Position numbers and translations under genes: made by a program. Positions 1 through 10,161 of a stretch of DNA of 64,000 bases are shown here, piece after piece. Numbering within the stretch: the first letter of the stretch is position 1; every line of letters begins with the position of its first letter. Below the pieces are notes generated by a model. It was not told where the DNA came from and searched no databases. It worked only from the letters and a program-made list of their open reading frames with translations. The DNA comes from Scilla litardierei (Eukaryota; Streptophyta; Magnoliopsida; Asparagales; Asparagaceae), in the NCBI GenBank assembly GCA_030789695.1, contig CM061130.1:12577860-12641859 (forward strand), in the 5' to 3' direction.

Positions 1-1161
1 TAAGAACTGGAGATTGGAGAAGTACGGAGATCGGTTGGCAATCAAAGCAACAGTTGCTGCTGGGACCGCTCAAAGACTTCTGGAGACGATGATCGTGATG
101 GAGATGATATTTTTCTTACTTGAATAAAATGTATCATCTTTAAGGATCGAAAACAATGAATGAGTGCTTTGCACTCAAGGTTTATTTTGATAAACAAATT
201 AAGGTTCTTTTAATGAACCCGTTGTTTTGAAATGGATGTCTCGGTTGTTGCAATTGAAATTGAATTGGCTTAAATTCTGTGGATGTGGCTTTTATCTGTG
301 ATGGTTGCGTATATTTTCGAATAATGGTGTATAGCTTCGATAATATTGATTTTGGAGCTGACTAAATGTTAGAAGTCAATCAGTAGTTAAGTGTAGGTTC
401 CAGGGGGCGTATAAATTGTGTGCGATCACAATAATACGCATATCAAGATTAATTCTTGATTATCTGCATTTAGTTATTAAAAGAGTTAATACTAAAAGTG
501 GTTAAAGGAATAAGTACAGTGTAGGACGTTTTGATTGAACGAGTCAATGTCAAGATTCCTTAAAACGATCTTGACTTGACTCATTCGTCAAACCGAATCT
601 GACACTTGTACATTCCATCTGAGGCACTTACCAAAAGGTTATATTTTGCACATAAATCTAAATATGATTTAGATATTATGTTGAAGAAATTTGACCAGGT
701 AATTCTTAAAGTCAGTGGGAGCGAGCTCATATACTTAGTTCCGTTTTTCGGACTAAGTAAAAAGGATTTTTCACTATAATGAATCTTCTATATAAATCAT
801 TAAGTCAAAATTGTTTTGATTTAATCGTATATATATAGAGACTTAGGGTGTCAAATATATACTTGAAATATTGACACAATAAAGTGGAGTGAGCTAGAAC
901 TGACTTACGGAAACGTTAGACCCCACATCTAAATCGTATAAGCTAACTGTTAGCTATACGAAGTTAGGAAAATTGATCCAGATCATTTTTCAAAAGGATC
1001 AACCCTGTGTGATCAAGAGATGTAATTTCAATCCATTAAAATTCGTTGTAGATACTTATTAGTAGAACCATTCTTAGGTTTGCCATATCAAATGTCAAAG
1101 TGACTGATATGCTATAACGGCATGAGATACCGAGATAAATAGCCTAAGTGCAAGTGGGAGA
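1..1161 (+). mobile_element. 3' internal end of Copia element B (non-coding)
   Basis: No convincing coding sequence is visible in this AT-rich stretch. It ends at about 1147-1161 in a purine-rich segment (AAGTGCAAGTGGGAGA) of the kind that forms the polypurine tract just before a Copia 3' LTR, and the LTR-like sequence starts directly after it. I infer that it is the untranslated tail of the internal region of an element whose body lies left of the window. No reverse transcriptase or RNase H motif could be recognised, so this copy may be decayed or non-autonomous. Confidence 0.55.
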
Positions 1162-2463
1162 TGTAGGAAGATATATGCCCATAAGGCAATTTATCTTGAT
1201 TATACGTCTTGTTCATACCGTATATGGTACGTATTATTCTAAGTATAAAATCATTTGTATTAATATACTTAGATAATATCCATAGACTTATAGTTAGGTC
1301 CTTACATATCTGGATGAGATCTCGATTATGAGTAAGTAAGCGACTGAATAAAAAACGTAGGTCTTAAACGGTTCGTGATCATAGATGTGTCGAGAACTGG
1401 ATATCGACACATCGGATAGATCACTGTGTCTTCGTCTTACCTTCGGGTAATGATGATCTCATAGTCATTCGACTTGGCGAAGTCGGAGACGAGACACAGG
1501 TGCTCATTGTAGAATGAGTTCACTGAACGACCAAGTTAGAGTTATTAAATGGTTAACTTTAATGATCTGTCTTTAATAACTCTAGGGTGATGATAGGTTA
1601 GTTGATCCTTAAGACCTGAAGTCATCTGGACCAACCTGTGAGCGGACGGTGTAGCTTAGACCCATGATCTAGCTTCGATGACTAGTCCTGATGAAAGATC
1701 TTAGGTTGGGTTGCACCTGAAGCTCTCTAGGTGGGTAAATGACTAAGATGGGATTCGTCACTTCCATTAAAGGGAAGTTAGTGTTATAGGCTCAGTACGG
1801 TCTTTATGTTAATCCTCGGCCGGGGTACGTTGCAAGTTGTACAACGTGTATACAATAAAGACCGCCGTATACTGACCAATGTTGTCTAATAGGGTTGACA
1901 GAAAACCATACCCTAGGCCAGCAATAACACAGTCTTGACGAAGGGATTTTAGCTAACGGAATTCATCACTGACACAGCCAATGCAAACCCTATGATACTT
2001 TTGTCAAAGGGTCGATCACGTTATGATGACTCTGAAACAGGGACGACAGCTACTGCTCGTAGTGACCGTCGTCTAGGGGTTTCGAGCCCCAACCTGTAGT
2101 AAGGTCAGGCTGTAGGGTCTCACACCGAGTAGTGCTCGTGTCTTAGTAATAGGAATATAGAATATTGAGAAATGTCATTTGATGATATTCACAAGTTAAG
2201 TTGTGAAAGTTAGTCGCATTAGCAATAGGGACACAACATTGCATTAGATGCTAACTTTGACTAAACGTGTTGTAAATTAGTTACGACGAATTTAGTAGGA
2301 ACAAACTTGTTGGAAAGGGTTACCTGGATGACGGGATAGTCCCGGTCTAAACACAGGTTCAAACCGCGTCCAAATCGGAGCTCAAACGAGCCCAGAAACG
2401 CAGAAAGAGTTCAAGGGGAAGTGGGTTAGACCCACTGGGCCAAAAGGCCCATGTGCAAAGGCA

Positions 2464-2525
2464 AACGGGCGACGTCCGCTGGCTGCAACGGGCGCACGCC
2501 CGTTGCACAGCGGGCGTGGCCCGCT
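2464..2525. repeat. GC-rich inverted-repeat array in LTR B, left part
   Basis: Short copies of a GCCCGY/GCGGGC-type motif in both orientations, for example CCCGTTGCACAGCGGGC. It is the left remnant of the array that continues at 12985 on the far side of the Tekay insertion; the target site CCGCT is itself part of the repeat unit. Confidence 0.7.
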
Positions 2526-2971
2526 TGTCACGCCCCGCTTTCCAAAAACGTGGAGGCGAAGCGTGATAAGGTCCGCTCAGACTTGAAGCTACAAAGCCGC
2601 AAGTCCGATAAGCGTCAATCACTTTAAACTGCAGGTCCTTGCAACGCGAAACGAAACAAAGATAATAATAACGAAAAGTGACAAAAGAACATCTCAGAAT
2701 ATCCATAATAATAAATCTCAACATCGCAGAAAAGCCACCATGCTAAAATAAAAGAGTCTAAAAGAGGCCCCGCATGGCCAACAAAAGTACAAAGTACGAA
2801 AATAAGGAAAAGGTGCAAGCACCGACAACTAACAGCAACCTAAAGCAAAAGCAAGTAAAATCAGTCTCTAAGACTGGTCTCCGGTGTCCTCGAACTCCTC
2901 AACGAACGTAGGCTCGGGCTCAGCGTCAGCAAACTCCTCGTCCTCAGCAACTGCCTCTGGCTCAGGGTCTA

Positions 2972-3005
2972 ACATGTGACACCCAAAAGAGCAAGGGGCA
3001 CATGT
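2972..3005 (-). other. LTR hairpin H1 with purine-rich loop (Tekay 3' LTR)
   Basis: Plus-strand arms ACATGTG and CACATGT, with CCC/GGG extending the stem, enclose AAAAGAGCAAG. The same position in the LARD and solo-LTR families holds a hairpin with a different stem but a similar loop. The second Tekay copy is at 10608-10641. Confidence 0.6.
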
Positions 3006-3529
3006 CAGCAAGTCTAAAAGACTTGTGCAAGTGAAACTGAAAGTACAAGTAAGAGCAACCTAAAAGTTCTAGCATGATGCAATGACATGGCAGTTAAAGT
3101 AATGGGTGCAACAGGTAAAGTAAAGTAAAGTAAAGTACGAGCATGGCATGACATTCACAAGACAAGTACAAGACAAGTAAAGTAAGCACCTCGTGCACAG
3201 AGATTCCGTCTTTTGGCTAGAGTGGCTGCGCGGGCCAACTCCTAAGCTCAAGCGACCGTTTATCCCTACCCCTCCACGTGTATCGAGCCAGGGCATTACC
3301 CCCGAACACGGAATGCTCGCTTCTGGATCACGAGCCAGGAAGTGTTTTAAACAAGTATGGCGTAGGGGTGCACCTAGCCGGACAAGTAGTACGAGGACAA
3401 GTATTGTAGCGTGTGCTACGAATGCAACATTCAATGCATGGATGACATGGCATGGCAAGTAGTAAAGCGTACAAGTAAGAAAAATAAACGTGACAGTTTA
3501 GCATGCATGAATGACAAGTTTAAGGGTTG

Positions 3530-3595
3530 GATCTAGCTTCGTTGTCAAGCTAGATCATTTAGGTGACGGATCTAGTTTCGTTGTCAAACTAGATC
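3530..3595 (-). other. Tandem LTR hairpins H2a/H2b with identical loop
   Basis: H2a (3530-3556) has perfect 10-bp arms GATCTAGCTT/AAGCTAGATC around loop CGTTGTC. H2b (3569-3595) has arms GATCTAGTTT/AAACTAGATC around the same loop. The single difference between stems is compensated in both arms. The pair is conserved at 11166-11231 in the other LTR, and a homologous hairpin with a different stem is at 33614-33640. Confidence 0.75.
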
Positions 3596-5409
3596 AAGTA
3601 GGCGTCTAGCCAGCTATCATTTCACTGACTAGTCTCTTTTACGCTAAAAGCAAGGAAGTGGCCTAAAAACATGGCCCTAAACAAGATTTGGCAAGTTTCA
3701 CTTGCCTGCAACTATCACGTCAAGAAAACACCGTCCAACGAGTCCAAAGTCACGATTCCTACGTGCACAAGTCCACCGGCCTACATCCGTTTTATTAATC
3801 TTGATTAGTGAATTCTAAAACATTTAAAATACTTTAAAATACTGATTTTTAGTCTTGGTTAGCATGCAATTGGGTTGGGGGTCCTAGGGGTGCAAAACGT
3901 TACCTCAACACGACGCGAAAGCTACACCGGCGTCGGGTAGCGACGCCGGGGGTTGGAATAAAAGATCGCGCTCCAAGTCCAGATTCCAATTAGATTCCTC
4001 GCTGGAATTTCAGAGAAAATAACCCGGGCGACGATTCCAGATTCCAAAGCTTGCACGTGCGACGACGGGCTACGACGTGCGACGACGTCGTAGGCGACGA
4101 ATCCTCAAAGAGCAAGCACCTAGGTGGGGCCCACAGTAGTCCTAGGGACCTTTGGGGGACCCACAATAACTCTGGAGAACTTGGGGGGCCCACGGAGGCA
4201 AGCGGTGCGACGGATGCGGGGTTGCGACGAGTGGCTCTCGGTCGTACAGCCTCGGTGCGGGGACTTGGCTCGGTCAGACACTGGGGAACGGCGCTGTGCG
4301 AAGATTGGGGCGTGCAGCAGCGCGGGTGCGGGGAGATTCTTCGGTCAGACACGCTGGGACGGTCGGTCGTGCGCTTGGGATGCGAGGCTGCGACGTTGCA
4401 ACGTTGCAACGTCGCGATTGTCGGTCGCTGCGGGCGTTTCCTTCGGTCGGGCACGGAGCGGAGCGGGGGGACGAAGCTGGTCGATGCAGAGCGCCGTGCG
4501 GAGCGGGGCGACAAGGCGGATGCGGGCCAAGCGATCGGTCAGGTCGATGGAACGGAGCGGTGCGGTGCTGTGCGAAGTGGAGCGGCTTGGGTGCGGGCGG
4601 GGCGACCGGTCAGAGCGGGGGAACGGCGGTGTTTCCTTCGGTCGTGCGGCTGCTGAACGTCGCATCGTTGCGACGAATCGTCGCAACGTTGCGACGAATC
4701 GTCGCAACGTCCAATTTCAAGTTTGGAAGAGGCTAGGGCTAATTTCTTGCGAAAATAGGTCTTCCTAGGGGTTGCTTATATAGTATAGATGGGTTGACTT
4801 GGTCTAGGGCTAAATCTAATAGGATTAGAAGTTCAAAAAGATTTAAAATTTGAAATTCAATTACTCCAACTCATCCAAGGGTTTGACCTGGTCCAAACGA
4901 GCTGGAAATTGGCTCAAGAATTCTTTAAAACGTTTAAAACTCAAATAAATTTTATTTGGCCGAAAATAATTTATAAATTAATTATTAAAAATAATATAAA
5001 ACTTGTAAAATTATAAAAGTGGTCAAATAAACTCCAAAAATTATAAAATAAATATCGGGGTGATCGTGATGACGAATGTGAGCTAACTAAGAAGACGGAT
5101 CTCAAATTCGACGTCGGACGACCAAACTAAAAATAGAAACGTCTCCTGTCAAAAGTGAAAATCGTCACGTCTCATCGAGTAAGTTTAAATTGTGGAAAAA
5201 CGACTCGAGAAGTGTCGTTCCAAGATAGTGCCACTATTTAATACTCTCAGAGACGTTCGCAACGGCATATCACACAAAAGTATTCAAAATCAAACAAAGT
5301 CTAAAATAAACACGTGCACGGCCAAAAGCACGTTCACGAACGAAGTACAACGAAAACGTACCGTTACATCCTCCCCACCTTAGAAATGATTCCGTCCTCG
5401 GAATCAACA

Positions 5410-6315
5410 TCAAGCACTGCTCGGAAAAAGGTGCGGGAAGCGCTCTCTCATCTCATCTTCACGCTCCCAGGTAGACTCACCGGGGGAACCGTGACGCCAC
5501 TGCACACGAACCAAGTCGACGGTCTTATTCCTCAGCTGCTTCTATCGACGATCCAGAATCTCAACGGGCTGCTGATCATCAGACAGATCCGGACGAACCG
5601 TAATCTCCGAGAAATCCACAGCGTGGGATGGATCACTAATGTATCGACGTAACTGAGATACGTGAAATACGTCGTGAACTCCCACAAGCGACGGTGGCAA
5701 CGCCAAGCGATAAGCCACAGCTCCAACTCTCTCCAGAACATCGAACGGTCCAATGAACCTCGGACTCAGCTTGCCTCTCTTCCCGAATCAAATAACTCCG
5801 CGGTTCGGAGAAATCTTCAGAAAGACATGATCGCCAGGCTGAAACTCCAAAGGCCTCCGTTTAGCATCAGCCCAATGCTTGAAACGGTCCTGCGCAATCC
5901 TCAGCTTCTCTCGAATATTCCTCACAACATCCACGGCCTCCACGATCATCTCCGGTCCTAACAGCTCCCGATCTCCAATGTCATCCCAGCTCAGTGGCGA
6001 TCGACATTTCTTTCCATATAGCGCGGCGAAAGGCGCCATTCCAATACTCGCCTGGTAGCTGTTATTGTAGGCAAACTCAACGTGATGGAGATGATCCTCC
6101 CAAGATCCCTTAAAGTCCAACATGCAAGCTCGCAACATATCCTCCAGAATCTGAATCGTCCTCTCAGACTGGCCATCCGTCTGCGGGTGGTACGTCGTGC
6201 TGAAACTCAGACTCGTACCCAAGCTCTTCTGCAGACTCTGCCAAAACTGAGATGTGAATCTCGTGTCTCTGTCTGACACGATACTCACGGGGACTCCGTG
6301 AAGTCGTACGATCTC
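5410..6315 (-). pseudogene. Tekay integrase C-terminal part and chromodomain-like tail (third coding block)
   Basis: This block starts directly after a predicted 71-bp intron and continues the integrase core. [13 protein letters not shown] carries the second catalytic aspartate, and [11 protein letters not shown] carries the catalytic glutamate. A GPF-type motif ([12 protein letters not shown]) follows, then a segment ending WEREDEMRERFPHLF that resembles the chromodomain of chromoviruses. Two in-frame stops interrupt it: TGA at 5790-5788 between GVI and FGKRGKL, most simply CGA to TGA, and TAG at 5544-5542. The natural stop is TGA at 5412-5410. The enzyme inserts element cDNA into chromatin; this copy should not make a complete one. 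Confidence 0.85.
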
Positions 6316-6386
6316 CTGCACGATTCACATTACATCACTATCTAAACTAGAAAAAGGAAATAGAAACGGAGAGTAAACGAATTTAC
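6316..6386 (-). other. Predicted intron 2 of the Tekay polyprotein, within integrase
   Basis: On the minus strand the donor is GGAG|GTAAAT, a pyrimidine-rich stretch follows, and the acceptor is GTGCAG|GA; length 71 bp, phase 0. Unspliced, the frame hits a stop inside this segment. Removing it joins LARRYME to EIVRLHGV, the uninterrupted integrase sequence expected for the family. Confidence 0.75.
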
Positions 6387-8806
6387 CTCCATGTATCTCC
6401 TCGCTAGTGTCTCAGTAGACTGTCCTACTCGGAAGGGAATAAAGTGCGCGGATTTGTTCAATCGGTCTACGATCACCCAAATCGCGTCGTTCTGCTTCGG
6501 ACTTTGAGGTAGTCCAGTCACGAAATCCATAGTGATGTGCTGCCACTTCCACTCCGGAATCGGAAGCAGTTGTAGCAACCCTACCGTACGCTGATGCTCC
6601 GCCTTTACTTGTTGGCAAACCAAACACTTGGATACACTCCGAGCCACACTCCTCTTCATACCATGCCACCAAAAGTTCAGACGAAGATCCTTGTACATCT
6701 TGGTCCCACCAGGATGCACAGAATACGGCGAACTGTGTGCCTCGACCAATAATTCCTCTCTGATATCTCCAGCCGGCACACACAACCTGGCTCCAAATCT
6801 CAACGAGCCATCCTCATGAATCAAGAAGTCAGTCCGCAGACCGGCTTCCACCTGCTCCCGAATCTTCACAAGCTTAGCATCTCCAGCCTGTCCAGCCTTG
6901 ATCCTATCCACGATCGTCGATTGTATCTGCATGCTCATCATCGTAGAAGTCTCTCCAGGAAGAATAATCTCGATACCGGTCTCGCAAAAGTCCTGCTGCA
7001 ATCTCCACTGCGACGTCAACATCATCACCGCTGGAAGTCTGCTCAGCGCATCCGGAACCACATTCACCTTGCCAGGGTGATACTGCAAGTCAATCTCGTA
7101 GTCTGCCATGAGCTCCAACCATCGACGCTGTCGCATGTTGAGCTCCTTCTGAGTAAAGATATACTTCAAGCTTTTGTGATCGGTGAAGATCTTCACTTTC
7201 TCACTCAGCAGGAAGTGCCTCCAAATCTTCAGCGCAAACACGACAGCAGCCAACTCCAAATCATGTGTCGGGTAATTCTTCTCATGAGCCTTAAGCTGAC
7301 GAGAAGCATACGCAACCACATGCCCATGCTGATGCAGCACACATCCAAGACCCTTTCCAGAAGCATCGCAAAAGATCTTGAATCCTCCACTCCGATCAGG
7401 CACAGCAAGTACGGGGGCAGTCGTCAACCTCTCCTTCAGAATACCAAAAGCCTTCTCGCAATCCTCAGACCAAACATAAGGTACATCCTTCCGCGTAAGT
7501 CTGGTCATCGGCTCAGCAATCCGAGAAAAGTCCTTAATGAAACGTCGGTAATAGCCTGCAAGTCCAAGAAAACTCCGAATCTCTGACGCCGACTGCGGAA
7601 CCGGCCACTCTCTGATAGCCACAATCTTCTCGGGATCCACAGAAATTCCGTCACCAGACACTACATGCCCGAGAAAGGCAACTCTATCCAGCCAGAACTC
7701 GCACTTGGAATACTTAGCATACAAACGATGCTTCCTCAAAATTTCCAACACGGTCCTCAAGTGCGAGGCATGCTCTTCCTCCGACTTTGAATAGATCAGA
7801 ATGTCGTCAATGAAGATGACGACGAACTTGTCTAGAAAGTCGTAGAAGACCAAATTCATCAGGTTCATAAAGACTGCGGGCGCATTGGTTACGCCGAAGG
7901 GCATAACCACGAACTCGTAGTGACCATACTTCGTCCTGAAAGCTGTCTTCGGGATGTCGTCCTTCTTCACCTTAAGCTGATGGTAACCACTCCTCAAATC
8001 CAACTTAGAGAACACCCTCGATCCTCCGAGCTGATCAAAGATGTCATCTATCCGTGGCAAGGGATATTTATTCTTGATAGTCACAGCATTCAGCTCCCGG
8101 TAATCCACACACATGCGACGCGAGCCATCCTTCTTCTTCACCAGTAACACCGGTGCTCCCCACGGAGACACACTAGGATTGATGTATCCTTTCTGCAAAA
8201 GCTCATCCAGCTGCCTACGCAACTCCTCCAACTCTGCTGGAGCCATCCGATACGGCGCCTTCGAAATAGGCTGCGCTCCCGGCATAAGATCGATCGAAAA
8301 CTCGAGAGCTCGATCGGGAGGCAATCCAGACATCTCCTCAGGGAAGACGTCGTCGAATTCCCGTACCACAGCTGGTCTATCCTGCTCCATCTGCATAGCA
8401 ACAAGCTCCACCGGCTTGGCCCGAAACCTGACAGGGCCAAGCGAACTACTACCTCGACTGAACTCAAACACCGGATGTCCGGGGATCTCGAACACCACCT
8501 TCTTCCTCCGACAATCGATCGTAGCATAGAAGCTCGCAAGCCAATCCATCCCGAGCACGGCATCGTAGTTGATGATGTCATGGACAATAAAGTCAGCGTA
8601 AAGCTCGTGTCCACAGACCACCAAAGGGCAAGAAGTGCACCCACGATGCACCGAGATCACGCCATTTCCCGTGACGATGTTCCAACTCTTGGGAAGAGGG
8701 GAAGTCGTCAAGGAATGCTTCTCGACGAAGCTCCGCGAGATAATGCACATCGATGCACCTGAGTCAAAGAGGACTCGTGCAGGAAATGTGCACACCAAAA
8801 TCACAC
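6387..8806 (-). CDS. Tekay protease, reverse transcriptase, RNase H and integrase N-terminal/core (second coding block)
   Basis: An open block of 2,420 bp between two predicted introns. The aspartic protease motif is [12 protein letters not shown]. Reverse transcriptase follows with [23 protein letters not shown] and the catalytic [10 protein letters not shown]. RNase H starts at [10 protein letters not shown] and includes TDHKSLKYI and PDALSR. The integrase zinc-binding part has HSSPYSVH and CLVC, then the first catalytic aspartate in [10 protein letters not shown]. The open frame extends to 8825, but the first residues there come from intron sequence. The block has no internal stop and reads on through a predicted splice at 6387 into the rest of integrase. 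Together the enzymes copy element RNA into cDNA in cytoplasmic particles and insert it. Confidence 0.92.
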
Positions 8807-8922
8807 CTAACAAATAATCTAACAATCAAGCCCTATTCTAACAAACAATCATGTGCAATCAATTCAAACATAAACTAAAATCAAATCTGTCTAAGGAAGG
8901 AAACAACTAGTTTGAGGGTTAC
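8807..8922 (-). other. Predicted intron 1 of the Tekay polyprotein, between gag and protease
   Basis: On the minus strand the donor is ATCGCAG|GTAACC and the acceptor TTGTTAG|GTGTG; length 116 bp, T-rich, phase 1. Unspliced translation stops 11 codons past the donor, at 8891. Splicing joins EVIAG to [16 protein letters not shown], which is the usual linker into the protease. Partial splicing would therefore set a Gag to Gag-Pol ratio. Confidence 0.75.
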
Positions 8923-10012
8923 CTGCGATAACCTCATCCGTAGTCTCGTTCTCCACTGCCGTCATCAGGTAAGCCTGCCTCCTCGGCTGCACAGCCTGCT
9001 GAAAAGCCTGCCTCTGAGGAGCGAGAGGTGCTCCACGACCTGCAGGTACAAGTGCTCTCTGCTGCAACGGCTGTGCGGCAACGGGATTCTTCCAGGGTTG
9101 CTTAGAACTCGGGCAGTCCTTCATAGCATGGGTAGGGTCTCCACAAACCAGGCACTGTCCCAACATCTTCCTACACTGATCCTTGATATGCCCGGTCTTG
9201 CCACAGAAATGGCAAGTCTTCACAATAGGCCCACCTGGCCTCTTGAACTGCACTGGCTGGGTAGGCCTAGTCCCAGGCCTAACCACTCCTCTGACCTGCT
9301 CCATAGGCCTCTTCCCAGCTCCAGAAATCAGTCCTCTCTTCTGCTTCGCAATCTTCTCCTGTCTCCGAGCAGCTACCAGCAACTTCTGATAAGACTCCAT
9401 GTCCGACGTAGACACCAGACTCTGCAAGTCTAGAGAAAGACCCTGCAGAAACTTCTGAGCCTTCTCATCAGCATCCTCTACCATCTTTGGCGCGAAGCGA
9501 CTCAATCTAGTAAACTCCTGGTGGTACTGGTCCACCGTCAGACTCCCCTGCTTCAGCTCAATGAAGCGCTGCAACATCTCCCTCCTAGCAGCCTTCGGAA
9601 AGTACTCCTCATCGAATCTAGACTTGAAAGTAGCCCAAGGTATAGGGCTCACCAACAACTCCTCCTCTGCATCCCACCAATTTTGGGCATTATCCTTCAG
9701 CTGCCTCTTTGCCAGATCAACCCATCCAGCCGGGTTGACCTTCGACATCTTCAGATTATCCTCGGTATTTCTGATCCACTCCTCTGCAGCCATCGGTCCT
9801 TCAGATCCATCAAAGTACGTCGGGCCCAGCTCCCGAAACTGCTTCGCTCCTGGCTCATGGCGAGGAGCACTCTGAGTGTTCTGGAGCATGCCCTGCTGTA
9901 CCTGCATCATCTGATGCATCATCCTCATGATCTCAGCATTGGTGGGCTCTCTATCCGGCTCCTCAGCACGATTGGGCCCACTGCCAGATCAGGTCTGTCG
10001 TCGTCCAGCCAT
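8891..10012 (-). CDS. Tekay gag (capsid/nucleocapsid), with a stop at codon 8
   Basis: The reading frame begins with ATG at 10012 (MAGRRQT), then meets TGA at 9991-9989, codon 8. It is open again through MRMMHQMM and the retrotransposon gag domain (FDGSEGPMAAEEWI, WWDAEEE, FKSRFDEEYFP, LTVDQYHQEFTRLSRFAP). Near the C-terminus are two zinc knuckles, CHFCGKTGHIKDQC and CLVCGDPTHAMKDC. Unspliced gag ends at 8891; spliced gag leaves at 8923 into protease. Gag forms the particle that packages element RNA. The early stop could be bypassed only by starting at a downstream methionine, such as that at 9928. Confidence 0.88.
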
Positions 10013-10161
10013 CTAATGACATAGAAAACGAACAAACAAATTAGACTCATAGCTTAATGACTTGGATGTTGTAATTTATTTAATGGATATTCCGTTTATT
10101 ATCGTTTTTCCGTTAGTTCGCAATCGCAAGAAGAGGACCTGCATGGGCCACCAACAAAACC
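10013..10161 (-). other. Tekay 5' leader with putative primer-binding region
   Basis: Between the 5' LTR and gag. In sense orientation the LTR end GGCGTGACA is followed by GGTTTTGTTGGTGGCCCATG. The same segment abuts the LARD 5' LTR at 25530-25558, so it is conserved and is probably the primer-binding site. I could not match it to a tRNA. No usual TGGTATCAGAGC is present. Confidence 0.5.

Larger units (their letters stand above)
2526..5368 (-). repeat. 3' LTR of the Tekay element
   Basis: A 2,843-bp LTR, the pair of 10162-12984. In element sense (minus strand) it starts TGTAACGGTACG next to the polypurine tract at about 5369-5381 and ends GGCGTGACA. A TATA-like sequence lies near 4768-4778 on the minus strand (TATATAA). 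It is followed in sense by a C-rich, repeat-rich block (about 4700-3990) that yields long spurious reading frames, then two hairpins (3530-3595) and a third (2972-3005). Confidence 0.9.

Noticed and set aside
3990..4768. Overlapping arginine/serine-rich frames in the Tekay LTRs, on both strands
   Set aside because: Mutually overlapping frames in GC-rich repeat sequence, not consistent between copies in length or ends.
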